Source: an uncultured Clostridia bacterium
GTDB taxonomy: Bacteria; Bacillota; Clostridia; Christensenellales; DTU072
Direction of reading: 5' to 3'
Assembly: GCA_944350065.1 (NCBI GenBank)
Contig: CALVOD010000006.1
Location: forward strand, 1-28,735
DNA: 28,735 nt
The notes beneath the pieces were generated by a model. It searched no databases. It was not told the DNA's origin and was given only the letters and a program-made list of their open reading frames with translations. Below, piece by piece: positions 16,289 through 22,925 of this stretch (its first letter is position 1; every line of letters starts with the position of its first letter). Made by a program: the position numbers and the translations under genes.

Positions 16289-18580
16289 CTATTCTTCGTC
16301 GTCGGCTTCGTCGTTCTTACGGGAAGCCCTTTTGAGTTTACGTTCCGCGTTCACTTCTTTGATAGCTTCGCCCGTTGCGCTGACGAACGCGCCCACCTTG
16401 GAAGCGCCTTTCTTCACCTTACCGGCGGCTTTACCGAAAACGTACTTGACGTATTGCACGTAAGGTACGGGGATAACGACGTGGTCCACAGCGCGTTTGC
16501 TGACGAGGACGTCGAACGCCACTACCATGAAGTATATCGCGAGCACGAGGCTGAAGGCGCCGAATACGTACATAATGGCGGTGGTGTCGTAAGAGATTGC
16601 GAGCACGCCGCTGTCGTCATAGCCGGTGACCATATAGACGTAAGCGTTATTGACGAAAGCGAACGCCGAATAAAGCGCGAACGCGATATAAAGTCTGGTT
16701 TCCCTCAGCAGCGCCGCGACGATGAACATCAGCGGAAGCGCAAGGTAAATGGAATTGGGTCGCATGTTATTGGCGAACGTCCAAAGCGCAAGCACCGAAG
16801 ACGCCGCTATGAGGGTGAGGTCGATGCGGTTACGGGTGCGGAAGTACGCAACGCCGAGCACCACGACCACGAAAACGATAAATATAACCGTCGCGACAAC
16901 GGACTGCACGCCCACTTCAGCGAAGTTGTGTCCGAGGAGTCCCTGGAAGTTGAAGGCGTTGGCGGAATAGACCGAAGCGCCTTTAACGGTGGCGATATAC
17001 TTATCGAAAGCGACGAATGCGTCTCCCGCCGCGACCTGGTTGAATACGAAGGGCAGGCTTATGAGATAGAACAGCACGAAGCCGCCTGCTATCGCCGAAA
17101 CGGGAGCGATAATGCGTTTATATTCGCCCTCTCTGACCGCCTTGAAAATATAGTAAGCGGTATAGAACAATACGGCGGGCACGACGTACAGCGCGCTCGG
17201 CGTAGTCATCGCCGCGAAGAAATACGCTACCGCCATACCGATATAGCTCTTTTTGTTGAGCAGGAAGTAGAATGCGAGCACCACGAAGAAAGCGGTTACG
17301 CTTTCGTAGGAGCCCCACGCCGCGGAGAGCGCGAAGGTCACGGGCACGAGCGAATAGAAAGAAGCGAGCACCGTCGCCGCGGCGTTGCCGTGGCGTTTCT
17401 CGATTATCTTATAAATAAGCGCTACCGTGCCGAGGTCTGCCGCTATATTAAAGAGTTTGATGATGCATACTACGGCGAGTTCGACTTGGGCGTCGCTCAT
17501 CTTCATTGCGGAAAGCGCCCTGCCGACGGCTCCCGCGAGCGTGGACAAATACATTGTCACGGGCGTGAGCGTAGTATATGCGGCGTAGTATTGATAGAGA
17601 TAGATCGTGCCGATTTTAGCGGAAAGCGAACCCATATACGCTTCGCGGGTAAGGTCGTAGCCGTACTCGTTCGCCACTATGGACGAGCTTCCCGATATAG
17701 CCGTCTGTATGAGCGTGATAAGCAATCTCACCAATGCGGCGACTCCCACGGTGAGGAGAATGCCCGCCGTTTTGGAGGAAACGATCTTCTCGTAGAATTT
17801 GTTCTCGGTTTTGACGCCCTCGAAAGCGAGCGTTCTCGAACGCATAACGTAGAATACGTAAGCGAGCACGAGAGTAGCCACTCCGCCGAGCACGACGTAA
17901 ACGACGTTGGTCGAGGTCGCCTGTCCGTAAACTGCGCTCGTAAGAGCATAGTAGCCGTAAGCGTCCTTGTCTTCCTGCGTAAGGGTGGCGCTGTCGACGA
18001 GAGTGAGTTTGACGGATTTGACGTAAACGACCGCGTTGACGGGATTGTTTTCGTTACCCACGTTAATGGCGAGGTTGAATTCGCGCGTGCCGTCGGTGTG
18101 GAAATAGAAAGTATCCGTTCCGCTCCTCGCCGTCGTAATGACGGAGGCTTTATCGCCCTCTCCGATATTGAAAGAAGGGTTCTCGGTGAAACCGATGTAA
18201 AGTCCCGCATAATAATCGATATCGTCTGTGGTATCGTAGTCGGCAATGGAATCGACGTCGTAGACGTATTCGACCTTATAATCCGAATAAGGCTTGAGAT
18301 AAACGGTCTGACTGGCTACCGCATAGCCCGAGTTGACGGTATTGATTTTAAGTCCGTCGGCGTTGGTGCTGAAAACGGCGGAAGCCGAAGCTCCGTTACC
18401 CGCGGTAAGATCCCATTCCGCGGAAAGCGCCGCGAAATCGTTATAATAAAAATCGCCTTCCGTGGTCGAGAAGGTCAGAATCTGCGTGTCGTAATCTCTG
18501 ACGATCTTGCCGGTGCAACCGGTAAGAACGAGCGCGGAAAGCGCGAGCAGGACGACTGCAAGAACGATCGTTTTTTTCAT
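16289..18580 (-). CDS. Lipobox-bearing GT-C-like membrane protein of unknown role
   Basis: I do not recognise a named gene. The 763-residue product begins with a lipoprotein signal (MKKTIVLAVVLLALSALVLTGC, lipobox LTGC, C22). Residues about 30-200 look like an extracellular beta-sandwich of carbohydrate-binding jelly-roll type, ending AVVYVKSVKLTLVD. A transmembrane helix (about 225-246) leads to a multi-helix region (about 271-690, roughly ten more helices). Within it, AWGSYESVTAFFVVLAFYFLL followed by a helix and MTTPSALYVVPAVL matches the WGQxDS...KPQA layout of Gpi18-like or ArnT-like GT-C glycosyltransferases, but with Glu in place of Asp and Thr-Pro in place of Lys-Pro. The tail (about 711-763) is basic then acidic and probably cytoplasmic. 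The ribosome site AGGAGC is good. It lies after rplS and before comM. Cell-surface glycan transfer is an inference only. Confidence 0.7.
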   Translation of the reverse strand: MKKTIVLAVVLLALSALVLTGCTGKIVRDYDTQILTFSTTEGDFYYNDFAALSAEWDLTAGNGASASAVFSTNADGLKINTVNSGYAVASQTVYLKPYSDYKVEYVYDVDSIADYDTTDDIDYYAGLYIGFTENPSFNIGEGDKASVITTARSGTDTFYFHTDGTREFNLAINVGNENNPVNAVVYVKSVKLTLVDSATLTQEDKDAYGYYALTSAVYGQATSTNVVYVVLGGVATLVLAYVFYVMRSRTLAFEGVKTENKFYEKIVSSKTAGILLTVGVAALVRLLITLIQTAISGSSSIVANEYGYDLTREAYMGSLSAKIGTIYLYQYYAAYTTLTPVTMYLSTLAGAVGRALSAMKMSDAQVELAVVCIIKLFNIAADLGTVALIYKIIEKRHGNAAATVLASFYSLVPVTFALSAAWGSYESVTAFFVVLAFYFLLNKKSYIGMAVAYFFAAMTTPSALYVVPAVLFYTAYYIFKAVREGEYKRIIAPVSAIAGGFVLFYLISLPFVFNQVAAGDAFVAFDKYIATVKGASVYSANAFNFQGLLGHNFAEVGVQSVVATVIFIVFVVVVLGVAYFRTRNRIDLTLIAASSVLALWTFANNMRPNSIYLALPLMFIVAALLRETRLYIAFALYSAFAFVNNAYVYMVTGYDDSGVLAISYDTTAIMYVFGAFSLVLAIYFMVVAFDVLVSKRAVDHVVIPVPYVQYVKYVFGKAAGKVKKGASKVGAFVSATGEAIKEVNAERKLKRASRKNDEADDEE

Positions 18581-18615
18581 TATTGCTCCTGAGAATATAG
18601 AGTTATTTTTGCGTT

Positions 18616-18642
18616 TTGCGCGCCGAATACTTCGGCGCGCAA
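18616..18642 (-). other. Perfect 12-bp hairpin between rplS and the GT-C gene
   Basis: TTGCGCGCCGAA is followed by a 3-base loop and its exact reverse complement TTCGGCGCGCAA. The coding-strand bases after it are AAACGCAAAAATAA, rich in A and not U, so it lacks the U-tract of an intrinsic terminator in either direction. It starts 14 bases after the rplS stop and ends 36 bases before the next start codon. It may stabilise the rplS 3' end or serve as a processing or Rho-type pause point. Confidence 0.7.
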
Positions 18643-18655
18643 GTCGTTAGCCTTA

Positions 18656-19000
18656 TTATTTACCTGCCTGTTTGACCTTGGCGGCTTTGCCGGTGCGGCC
18701 TCTGAGATAATACAGCTTGGCGCGTCTGACCTTACCTTTGCGGGTAACCTCTATGTGGTCGATCTTGGGAGAATGAAGGGGGAAGGTTCTTTCCACGCCG
18801 ATACCGAACGAAAGACGGCGCACGGTGAAAGTTTCGCGTATACTGCCGTTCTTGCGAGCGATGACGGTGCCTTCGAAAGCCTGTAATCTTTCGCGGGTGC
18901 CTTCGACGACCTTAACGTAAACTTTCACGTTGTCGCCGATAGCGAATTCGGGGACGTCCTTTTTGAGACCTTCCTGCTCGATGATGTCGATAATGTTCAT
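18656..19000 (-). CDS. rplS: 50S ribosomal protein L19
   Basis: L19 sits at the 30S-50S interface, contacting bridge B6/B8. The 114 residues show the full family pattern: DNVKVYVKVVEGTRERLQAFEGTVIARKNG, then ETFTVRRLSFGIGVERTFPLHSP and a basic C-terminus YYLRGRTGKAAKV. The ribosome site AGGAGG is nine bases before ATG. In most bacteria rplS follows trmD directly; here it lies three genes later, after yraN, with its own probable promoter and a leader of about 80 bases. It ends in tandem TAATAA stops followed by a strong hairpin. Confidence 0.98.
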   Translation of the reverse strand: MNIIDIIEQEGLKKDVPEFAIGDNVKVYVKVVEGTRERLQAFEGTVIARKNGSIRETFTVRRLSFGIGVERTFPLHSPKIDHIEVTRKGKVRRAKLYYLRGRTGKAAKVKQAGK

Positions 19001-19082
19001 AATGACTTACCTCCTGATGAATACTAACGTACGTATCGGTCTGGGAATATATCCGACATAGGTCCGTTACAAAGTCTTAAAT
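19001..19082 (-). other. rplS leader region
   Basis: About 80 bases from the probable -10 box to the rplS ATG. It contains the AGGAGG ribosome site (19010-19015) and a TACGTACGTA palindrome at about 19029-19038. I do not see a strong second hairpin by eye and cannot say whether it matches the known Bacillus L19 leader. Confidence 0.4.
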
Positions 19083-19111
19083 ATCATAGCAAAAACGCTC
19101 GGAGTGTGCAA
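19083..19111 (-). promoter_or_regulatory. Candidate sigma-A promoter P2 for rplS
   Basis: TTGCAC (19106-19111) and TATGAT (19083-19088) are separated by exactly 17 bases. The -10 matches consensus at 5 of 6 positions, the -35 only at 3 of 6. The -35 lies within the terminator hairpin that ends the yraN transcript. The bases just upstream (AAAACGCTTG) match those upstream of the ylxM promoter. Confidence 0.5.
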
Positions 19112-19118
19112 GCGTTTT
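19091..19118 (-). terminator. Intrinsic terminator or attenuator between yraN and rplS
   Basis: AAAACGCTTG pairs with CGAGCGTTTT around a 7-base loop, giving ten pairs with one G-U. The stem ends in a run of five T followed by GCTATGAT, so the U-tract is short. It would end the rbgA-rnhB-yraN transcript. If a promoter upstream of it (P1) is used, it could instead act as an attenuator in the rplS leader. Confidence 0.6.
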
Positions 19119-19132
19119 GAGGGTACTTTTTA

Positions 19133-19159
19133 ATTATAATATTTAAAAGAAAATTTCAA
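19133..19159 (-). promoter_or_regulatory. Candidate promoter P1 upstream of the rplS hairpin
   Basis: TTGAAA (19154-19159, overlapping the yraN stop codon) and a perfect TATAAT (19133-19138) are separated by 15 bases, which is shorter than the optimal 17. Transcription from here would begin just before the hairpin at 19118-19091. The surrounding sequence is very AT-rich, so a chance match is possible. Confidence 0.35.
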
Positions 19160-19530
19160 ACGCCCCAGACGCCGTAAAATGCGTCTTCGATATGTTCGGG
19201 GACGCCGTCTCTGAAAGAAATCACGTCGAAACGCACGTCGTAATCGTAAAAAGAATTTTCGGCGATGAATTTTTCGGTGGCGCGACAAATTTTTTTAATT
19301 TTGGAAGGCGTGACCGCTTCTATAGGGTCGCCGGCTTCGCCGTCGGAGCGGTATTTGACTTCGACTACGACGAGGAGTTTTCCCTTGAGACAAACGAGGT
19401 CGAGCTCCCCTACCTTAGGATAATTGACGTTGCGCGCGACTACGGCGTAGCCCTTTTCCTGCATGAGAACGCCCGCGCGGTATTCCGCGAGTATACCTTC
19501 AGCCGTAGAGTAAGGATATCCGCCGCCCAT
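19156..19530 (-). CDS. yraN: YraN family (UPF0102) endonuclease-like protein
   Basis: A small conserved protein with a restriction-endonuclease-like (PD-(D/E)XK) fold whose biological role is not settled; in many bacteria it lies beside rnhB and comM, as here. The 124 residues include the family core GELDLVCLKG (41-50) and VVVEVKYRS (54-62), giving the putative catalytic set D44, E57 and K59. A GGAGG ribosome site lies just before the ATG. It begins 27 bases after rnhB and is the last gene before a terminator-like hairpin, with rplS placed between it and comM. Confidence 0.9.
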   Translation of the reverse strand: MGGGYPYSTAEGILAEYRAGVLMQEKGYAVVARNVNYPKVGELDLVCLKGKLLVVVEVKYRSDGEAGDPIEAVTPSKIKKICRATEKFIAENSFYDYDVRFDVISFRDGVPEHIEDAFYGVWGV

Positions 19531-19557
19531 AAGTTTCCTCCGTCCCGCTCGTAAGCG

Positions 19558-20172
19558 CTATTTGAAAAAATTCTTGATGAAAGTGGCGCGGTGTATCGGA
19601 CAGGGACCGTATTTTCTGAGCATCTCGATATGGTGCGCCGAGCCGTAACCTTTGTGAGATTCGAAGCCGTATTCGGGATATTTTTCGGCGTATTCGAGCA
19701 TAAGCCTGTCCCTTTCCACCTTGGCGAGTATGCTCGCCGCCGCTATGCTGTAGCTCAGCGCGTCGCCGTGGATTATCGGCAGAACGCGTACGGGAAGCTC
19801 CAATTTTACCGCGTCCACGAGAGCGACTTCGGGCGAAGGCGCAAGCGCCGCGACGGCGTTACGCATCGCGAGCTTTGTGGCTTCGAGAATATTTATTTCG
19901 TCTATGACGTCCGCCTCCACGAAAGCGGTCGCCGAAGAAACCGCGCTTTCCTTAACGAGATCGTAAAGATAATCGCGCTTTTTCGGCGTGAGCTTCTTGC
20001 TGTCGTTAACTCCGTCTACAATCTTCGCAAAATCGGGAATAAACGCGCCCGCGCATACCGGCCCCGCAAGAGGTCCCCTGCCGGCTTCGTCCACGCCGCA
20101 GATAAGTTTAGCGCCCTCGTTAAGCAGCGCGTTTTCGTAAGCGAACATATCGACAAATACTTTTTCTTTCAT
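19558..20172 (-). CDS. rnhB: Ribonuclease HII
   Basis: Cleaves RNA in RNA-DNA hybrids and at single ribonucleotides embedded in DNA. It has 204 residues, the standard bacterial length. The signature GVDEAGRGPLAGPV gives D28 and E29 of the catalytic set. DSKKL, the LVDAVKL aspartate and KVERDRLM supply the other typical elements, and the Y-E-F-like GFESHKGYGSAHH motif closes the core. The ATG lacks a Shine-Dalgarno sequence; the leader is A-rich (ACGAAAGAAAA). A second in-frame ATG at residue 9 also lacks one, so I kept the first. It lies 40 bases after rbgA. Confidence 0.96.
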   Translation of the reverse strand: MKEKVFVDMFAYENALLNEGAKLICGVDEAGRGPLAGPVCAGAFIPDFAKIVDGVNDSKKLTPKKRDYLYDLVKESAVSSATAFVEADVIDEINILEATKLAMRNAVAALAPSPEVALVDAVKLELPVRVLPIIHGDALSYSIAAASILAKVERDRLMLEYAEKYPEYGFESHKGYGSAHHIEMLRKYGPCPIHRATFIKNFFK

Positions 20173-20212
20173 TTTTCTTTCGTTTTCCGAAGACGGTATA
20201 TAAGCCTCGCCG

Positions 20213-21073
20213 TCACTCGCGAGTCTCTCTTAAACCCGCCTTTTCGAGCGGTATTCTGCCGAGATAGCCTTTGCGGTAATCGCCGATAAAGGCTCTCGCC
20301 GCCCTCTCGCGGTCGGCTTCGCCGCCGCGCGCGACGATACCCCTGCGAAGGGCAACCGCGTCGAGAAACGCAGCAGAGTCCGAAGGAAGCTCGCTTAGTC
20401 CGTACCTTTCTTTGAGCGCTTCGGGATATTCCTTCATAAGGAACGCCGCCGCGTCGGAAGCAAGCTCGTACTGATCCACAACCTCGTCTTTGATACTGCC
20501 TATCAGCGCGAGTTTCATCGCGCGTGTCTGGTCGCGATAATCGGGATAAAGCACCCCGGGACTGTCCAGCAATTCTATGTACGGATCTATCGCCACCCAC
20601 TGCTTGCCGCGCGTCACTCCGGGTTTGTTGCCGGTTGCCACACGCTTAGATTTCAACAGGCTGTTGATGAGCGTGGACTTACCGGTATTGGGTACGCCGA
20701 TAACCATGGCGCGTACCACTTTGGCAACGCCTTTTTTGCGGTAGCGCTCGATGAGTTCCTCGTTGAGTTCGATAAGATTCTTGACTATGACGCCCGCGTC
20801 GGACTTCGAAATACTGTTCGAATAAATGCATTTGTCACCGCGTGCGCGGAACCAATCCACCCACTCGATAAGCGCGTCTCGGGATACCGTATCCGCTTTA
20901 TTGAGTACATAAAGTCGGGGTTTGTCGCCTATCACCTCGTCGAACGCTTCGTTGACGCAGGCAAGCGGAGCGCGCGCGTCGAGTACATAAATGACGGAGT
21001 CGACGAGCTTAATCTCCTCCTGCATCATTCGTATGGCTTTCGTCATGTGACCGGGAAACCAATGTATGTGCAT
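20213..21073 (-). CDS. rbgA: Ribosome biogenesis GTPase RbgA (YlqF)
   Basis: Circularly permuted GTPase needed for late assembly of the 50S subunit in Bacillota, acting with L6, L16 and other proteins. The 286 residues begin MHIHWFPGHMTKA, the family start. The permuted order of GTPase motifs is clear: G4 NKAD (58-61) comes first, then G1 GVPNTGKS (126-133), then G3 DSPGV (170-174). A C-terminal helical RNA-binding domain follows. The ribosome site GAGGAGGG is strong. It directly follows trmD by 18 bases, the position where rplS would normally sit. Confidence 0.97.
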   Translation of the reverse strand: MHIHWFPGHMTKAIRMMQEEIKLVDSVIYVLDARAPLACVNEAFDEVIGDKPRLYVLNKADTVSRDALIEWVDWFRARGDKCIYSNSISKSDAGVIVKNLIELNEELIERYRKKGVAKVVRAMVIGVPNTGKSTLINSLLKSKRVATGNKPGVTRGKQWVAIDPYIELLDSPGVLYPDYRDQTRAMKLALIGSIKDEVVDQYELASDAAAFLMKEYPEALKERYGLSELPSDSAAFLDAVALRRGIVARGGEADRERAARAFIGDYRKGYLGRIPLEKAGLRETRE

Positions 21074-21091
21074 ACGCCCTCCTCATTTGTT

Positions 21092-21769
21092 TTATTCTTT
21101 CTTCGTCAAAAGATCCGGTCTCCTCTCCGCGGTGAGGCGAAGGCTCTCTTTGCGCCGCCATTCCGCGATTTCGGCGTGATTGCCGGAGAGTAAAACTTCA
21201 GGTACGCGAAGCCCCATAAATTCCTGCGGCCGGGTGTACTGCGGGTACTCGAGCACGCCCGCGCTGAAGCTCTCCTCGTCGGTGGACTGCTCGGAACCGA
21301 GCACGTCAGGGATATACCTCGCCACGGCGTTGATGACGACGAGACTGGCAAGGTCGCCCGAGGTAAGTACGTAATCGCCTATGGACAGCTCTCTGTCCAC
21401 GTCGAGTTCGATTATCCTCTCGTCGATACCCTCGTAGCTGCCGTTAATCAATACGATATGCTCGAGTTCGGCAAGTTCCGTTACCGTCTTCTGGTCGAGC
21501 GTTTTGCCCTTGGGACTTAAATATATCCTGACCGCTTCGTGCGCCGGATCCACTGCCGTTATCGCGTCGTGGAGGGGCTGCGGAGTCATTACCATTCCCG
21601 CGCCGCCGCCGAACGGATAATCGTCGCATTTCTTGTGTTTGTTCAGCGAATAGTCCCTTATATTGTGTACTTCAACGGAAAAAAGCTCTTTTTCGAGAGC
21701 TTTACCTATTACGCTCGAATTGAGCGCTTCATACATTTCCGGGAAAATCGTTAGTACGCTAATCTTCAT
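21092..21769 (-). CDS. trmD: tRNA (guanine-N1)-methyltransferase TrmD
   Basis: SPOUT methyltransferase that makes m1G37 in tRNAs reading CNN codons, preventing +1 frameshifts. I chose the ATG at 21767-21769 (MKISVLTIFPEMY), giving 225 residues and the family N-terminus. A longer frame to 21835 adds 22 residues that merely read through rimM in another frame. Motifs of the trefoil-knot SAM site are YPFGGGAGMVM, INGSYEGIDERI and SIGDYVLTSGDLA. The start overlaps the end of rimM by 11 bases, so translation is coupled. Confidence 0.97.
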   Translation of the reverse strand: MKISVLTIFPEMYEALNSSVIGKALEKELFSVEVHNIRDYSLNKHKKCDDYPFGGGAGMVMTPQPLHDAITAVDPAHEAVRIYLSPKGKTLDQKTVTELAELEHIVLINGSYEGIDERIIELDVDRELSIGDYVLTSGDLASLVVINAVARYIPDVLGSEQSTDEESFSAGVLEYPQYTRPQEFMGLRVPEVLLSGNHAEIAEWRRKESLRLTAERRPDLLTKKE

Positions 21770-22262
21770 AAACCGCCACTTCCGCGAGCCTTTGCCCGTC
21801 GAGCACGACGAGCTTAGTGTCGAGGGCGTATTCACGGACGACGCCTTTGACCTGCGGCATCATAAAGTCTCGCGAGCCGTTTTCGCCGCGCACGCACCAC
21901 ACGTCCGCCGCTCCGTTACGGAGTACGTCGTAAATCTCGCCCGAATAACTTTCGTCGCCTTCTATGCGGACTCTGCACCCTATCAGCTCGTCGATGAAAA
22001 ACCTGTCCTCGGGAAGCTCTATCTTCACGTTGTCCGGTAAATACGCTTCGCCCCGCAGTGCGTCCGCCGCGTCGCGGTCGTGGACGCCTTCGAGCTTGAT
22101 GAGAGCTGCGCCGCCCGCAAACCGCGCACGCTCCACCTTGTATTCCTTACCGTGGATAACGATCGCGGTGACCTCTTTGAGATATTGCGGCTCGAGTTCG
22201 GTCAACAAACGTACCTCTCCGCGTACGCCGTGCGCCCGGGATATTGTCCCCAAAGGAAGCAT
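21759..22262 (-). CDS. rimM: 16S rRNA processing protein RimM
   Basis: Ribosome maturation factor that binds S19 and helps fold the head of the 30S subunit. It has 167 residues. The N-terminal beta-barrel carries LPLGTISRAHGVRGEVRL, the standard RimM opening, and a PRC-barrel domain follows (about residues 90-167) with FIDELIGCRV and the closing VPxxxx-like segment MMPQVKGVVREYALD. The ATG sits at the khpA stop (TAAATG), with GAGGAAAGA as a modest ribosome site. It overlaps trmD by 11 bases. It is a standard member of the rpsP-rimM-trmD string. Confidence 0.96.
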   Translation of the reverse strand: MLPLGTISRAHGVRGEVRLLTELEPQYLKEVTAIVIHGKEYKVERARFAGGAALIKLEGVHDRDAADALRGEAYLPDNVKIELPEDRFFIDELIGCRVRIEGDESYSGEIYDVLRNGAADVWCVRGENGSRDFMMPQVKGVVREYALDTKLVVLDGQRLAEVAVYED

Positions 22263-22493
22263 TTATCTTTCCTCGATATAAACGTCGTAACGCTTGTCGT
22301 AACTCTGCGCCGCCGCTTTCACGATGGTGCGAATGGCTTTGGCAAGCCTTCCCGATTTACCGATGAGACGGGCGACTTTGTCCTTGTCCACGAGCACTTT
22401 GATTTCGACGTTGTTGTCGTCTTCGAGTACGACTATTTCGTAGGAGCCTTCTTCGACTACCTGCTTCACGAGAAAATCTACGAAATCGCGCAT
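22263..22493 (-). CDS. khpA: KH-domain RNA-binding protein KhpA (YlqC)
   Basis: A 76-residue single KH domain that, with KhpB (Jag), binds many transcripts in Gram-positive bacteria and affects cell division and elongation. The GxxG loop is visible as IGKSGRLAKAIR (about residues 44-55), preceded by the acidic strand segment EDDNNVEIKVLVDKDKV. The gene lies between rpsP and rimM with gaps of 1 base and 0 bases, the typical Bacillota position. A short purine-rich GAGGAA precedes its ATG inside the rpsP end. Confidence 0.93.
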   Translation of the reverse strand: MRDFVDFLVKQVVEEGSYEIVVLEDDNNVEIKVLVDKDKVARLIGKSGRLAKAIRTIVKAAAQSYDKRYDVYIEER

Positions 22494-22494
22494 A

Positions 22495-22833
22495 TTATTC
22501 CTCGATCTTGCCCACCGCGGCTTCGACGGCGGCGTCTACGGCGCTGACTTCTTCGGTTGCCTCGGCGGCTTTGGCGAATTTCTTGGAAGGAGCCATTATG
22601 CCCGCGTTAACGAAAAGCGCTCTCACGGTGTCGGTGGGTTGCGCCCCTACTCCCAGCCATTTCTTCGCTATTTCGGCGTCGATCTTGATGTCGGCGGGAT
22701 GCACTTTGGGATTGTAGTAACCGATCTGCTCGATATATTCGCCGTCTCTCGATTTGCGGGAATCGATAGCTACGATACGGTAGAAGGGATTTTTCTTCGC
22801 GCCCATTCTGTGAAGTCTGATTTTTACTGCCAT
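22495..22833 (-). CDS. rpsP: 30S ribosomal protein S16 with acidic C-terminal extension
   Basis: S16 stabilises the 5' domain of 16S rRNA early in 30S assembly. The first 85 residues are the full family domain (MAVKIRLHRMGAKKNPFYRIV, IEQIGYYNP, WLGVGAQPTDTVRALF). Residues about 88-112 add an Ala/Glu/Val-rich acidic tail (EATEEVSAVDAAVEAAV) not found in the roughly 80-90 residue Bacillus protein. The ribosome site CGGAGGA is good. Upstream is a 92-base gap after ffh with a G-free A-rich stretch, and khpA begins one base after its stop. Confidence 0.97.
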   Translation of the reverse strand: MAVKIRLHRMGAKKNPFYRIVAIDSRKSRDGEYIEQIGYYNPKVHPADIKIDAEIAKKWLGVGAQPTDTVRALFVNAGIMAPSKKFAKAAEATEEVSAVDAAVEAAVGKIEE

Positions 22834-22846
22834 TGTTCTGTCCTCC

Positions 22847-22901
22847 GATTTGTATATGGATTGTTATATTTTTTATTTTGATTGTTTTGTATTTATATTT
22901 G
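22847..22901 (-). promoter_or_regulatory. G-free, A-rich untranslated leader before rpsP
   Basis: On the coding strand 55 consecutive bases contain no G and are mostly A with T. This lies in the 92-base gap between ffh and rpsP and ends right before the rpsP ribosome site. It cannot form a GC hairpin and shows no clear -35/-10 pair. It may be an unstructured single-stranded landing or cleavage region that lets rpsP be translated or processed apart from ffh. Confidence 0.5.
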
Positions 22902-22925
22902 CATGTTCTGATTTCGCGCTTCCGT

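Noticed and set aside
16454..18592. 712-codon plus-strand open frame opposite the GT-C gene
   Set aside because: Its translation is a charged run of Glu, His and Arg with no domain, whereas the minus strand shows a signal peptide, lipobox and membrane helices. It is open because the opposite codons avoid TTA, CTA and TCA.
21770..21835. N-terminal extension of TrmD to an upstream ATG
   Set aside because: The extra 22 residues are rimM sequence read in another frame and are not part of the TrmD family; the MKISVLTIFPEMY start is standard.
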